From Bacteroidales bacterium 45-6 (lineage in GTDB: Bacteria; Bacteroidota; Bacteroidia; Bacteroidales; Dysgonomonadaceae), in NCBI GenBank assembly GCA_001897035.1, contig MKRS01000532.1, positions 1 through 7,032 on the forward strand: a stretch of 7,032 nt of DNA. Reading direction: 5' to 3'. Of this stretch, positions 6,505-7,032 are shown one piece after another; the stretch's first letter is position 1; each line of letters begins with the position of its first letter. The notes beneath the pieces are model-generated. The model made no database searches, was not told the DNA's origin, and saw only the letters and a list, made by a program, of their open reading frames with translations. A program made the position numbers and the translations under genes.

Positions 6505-6864
6505 ATGGAATTTAAAGAAAACAAGCCTATATATCTTCAAATCATCGATTTTTGCTTTCAGAAAATTCTGAAGAAAGATTGGATGGAAGAAGAGCGGATT
6601 CCTTCTGTCAGGGAGCTTGCCGTGTCGCTGGAAGTGAATCCCAACACGGTGATGCGTTCCTTCGAATACATGCAGGCGGAAGGCGTGATCTATACCAAAC
6701 GGGGAATGGGCTATTTCGTGGAGAAGAATGCATTCAATATTATCCTGAAACTACAACGAAAGGACTTCTTCGAGGAAGTGCTGCCCGAAACCTTCAAGGC
6801 GATGGACTTGCTGCACGTGAGCATCGAGGAAGTGGTAGAGAATTACCGCGAAAGAAAGATCTAA
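6505..6864 (+). CDS. GntR-family transcriptional regulator, YtrA subfamily
   Basis: A DNA-binding regulator, probably the repressor of its own operon. It has 119 aa, the short size typical of YtrA-type GntR proteins, which lack the large effector domain of FadR or HutC types. It begins with the family opening KPIYLQIIDF (7-16). The winged helix-turn-helix spans about 32-72 and includes IPSVRELA (32-39), the recognition-helix region VNPNTVMRSFEYMQAEG (44-60) and the wing YTKRGMGYFV (63-72). The remaining C-terminus is helical (to 119) and probably mediates dimerisation. Its context with an ABC ATPase and permease is the classic YtrA arrangement, but here the regulator is third, not first. A dyad at 4829-4850 in the operon promoter is the likely binding site. 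The start ATG at 6505 follows an A-rich tract. Confidence 0.95.
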   Translation: MEFKENKPIYLQIIDFCFQKILKKDWMEEERIPSVRELAVSLEVNPNTVMRSFEYMQAEGVIYTKRGMGYFVEKNAFNIILKLQRKDFFEEVLPETFKAMDLLHVSIEEVVENYRERKI

Positions 6865-6885
6865 CTCTAAAACAAACAGTAAATT

Positions 6886-7032
6886 ATGCTGATTTTCAAT
6901 CTAATCAAACAAGACTTTCTGAAGAGTGTCCGGTCGAGCGGGTTTTATAAAAACCTGGTGGCCAACATCTTTTATGGCTTGATGGGGCTTTATTTTCTGG
7001 GCATTTTCCTTTTGCCAGTGGCCGCTGATGAG
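6886..7032 (+). CDS. Membrane protein N-terminus, DUF5687-like, cut by the window edge
   Basis: Forty-nine codons from an ATG at 6886, 21 nt after the GntR stop, run off the right edge. The sequence begins with a basic cytoplasmic N-terminus (LIKQDFLKSVRSSGFYKNL) followed by a hydrophobic helix at about 24-44. The pattern of a short lead, K/R-S-x-x-(F/Y)-x-x-N and then an LYFLG helix resembles the start of DUF5687 proteins. These are large Bacteroidota membrane proteins found beside ABC ATPases and thought to act as exporter permeases. Only the N-terminus is visible, so a different ABC-2 permease is possible. Position and spacing indicate it belongs to the same operon. Confidence 0.6.
   Translation, partial: MLIFNLIKQDFLKSVRSSGFYKNLVANIFYGLMGLYFLGIFLLPVAADE

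Noticed and set aside
6552..6950. A 132-codon plus-strand frame overlapping the GntR gene
   Set aside because: It is the +1-shifted frame of the regulator gene and spans its stop and the next gene start. The GntR frame carries the recognisable winged helix.

Overview
This window reads as a stretch of chromosome from a member of the Bacteroidota, probably Bacteroidales. Three things point there. Start codons are preceded by A-rich tracts rather than purine Shine-Dalgarno sequences. Several promoters match the Bacteroidota sigma pattern (TTTG, about 18-19 bp, TAnnTTTG). The gene content also fits: a YtrA-type GntR regulator with an ABC exporter and a DUF5687-like membrane protein, and a secreted GHL10 protein with an FnIII tail. 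There are no tRNA or rRNA genes, insertion sequences or CRISPR arrays.

Layout. The left two thirds is read on the minus strand. It holds, from left to right, purB (3' end outside the window), tcdA, lgt and a secreted GHL10-family glycosidase-like gene. Transcription therefore runs from the GHL10 gene at about 4.74 kb down to purB. A rho-independent terminator for lgt lies at 2074-2116. Its hairpin shows that the true tcdA start is an internal ATG at 1985, not the longer TTG-initiated frame. A small plus-strand open frame at 2058-2210 ends in a stretch resembling the core of a STAS domain and may be a gene remnant.

The right third is read on the plus strand. It is a compact four-gene operon: an ABC-type ATPase (GTG start), a six-helix ABC-2-like permease, a short YtrA-subfamily GntR regulator, and the first 49 codons of a membrane protein resembling DUF5687. 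Gaps between genes are 13, 38 and 21 nt. The promoter of this operon and that of the GHL10 gene are back to back in a 133-bp divergent intergenic region.

The most informative regulatory signal is a 22-bp inverted repeat, GTGTnnTA-N6-TAnnACAC, at 4829-4850. It sits just downstream of the operon's -7 box, over the expected transcription start. Its half-sites resemble the operator recalled for Bacillus subtilis YtrA, so it is a good candidate site for autorepression by the GntR protein encoded third in the operon. The operon would then be a self-contained, ligand-inducible export or envelope-stress module. The other genes are housekeeping: purine synthesis, tRNA modification, lipoprotein maturation and a cell-surface glycan enzyme.
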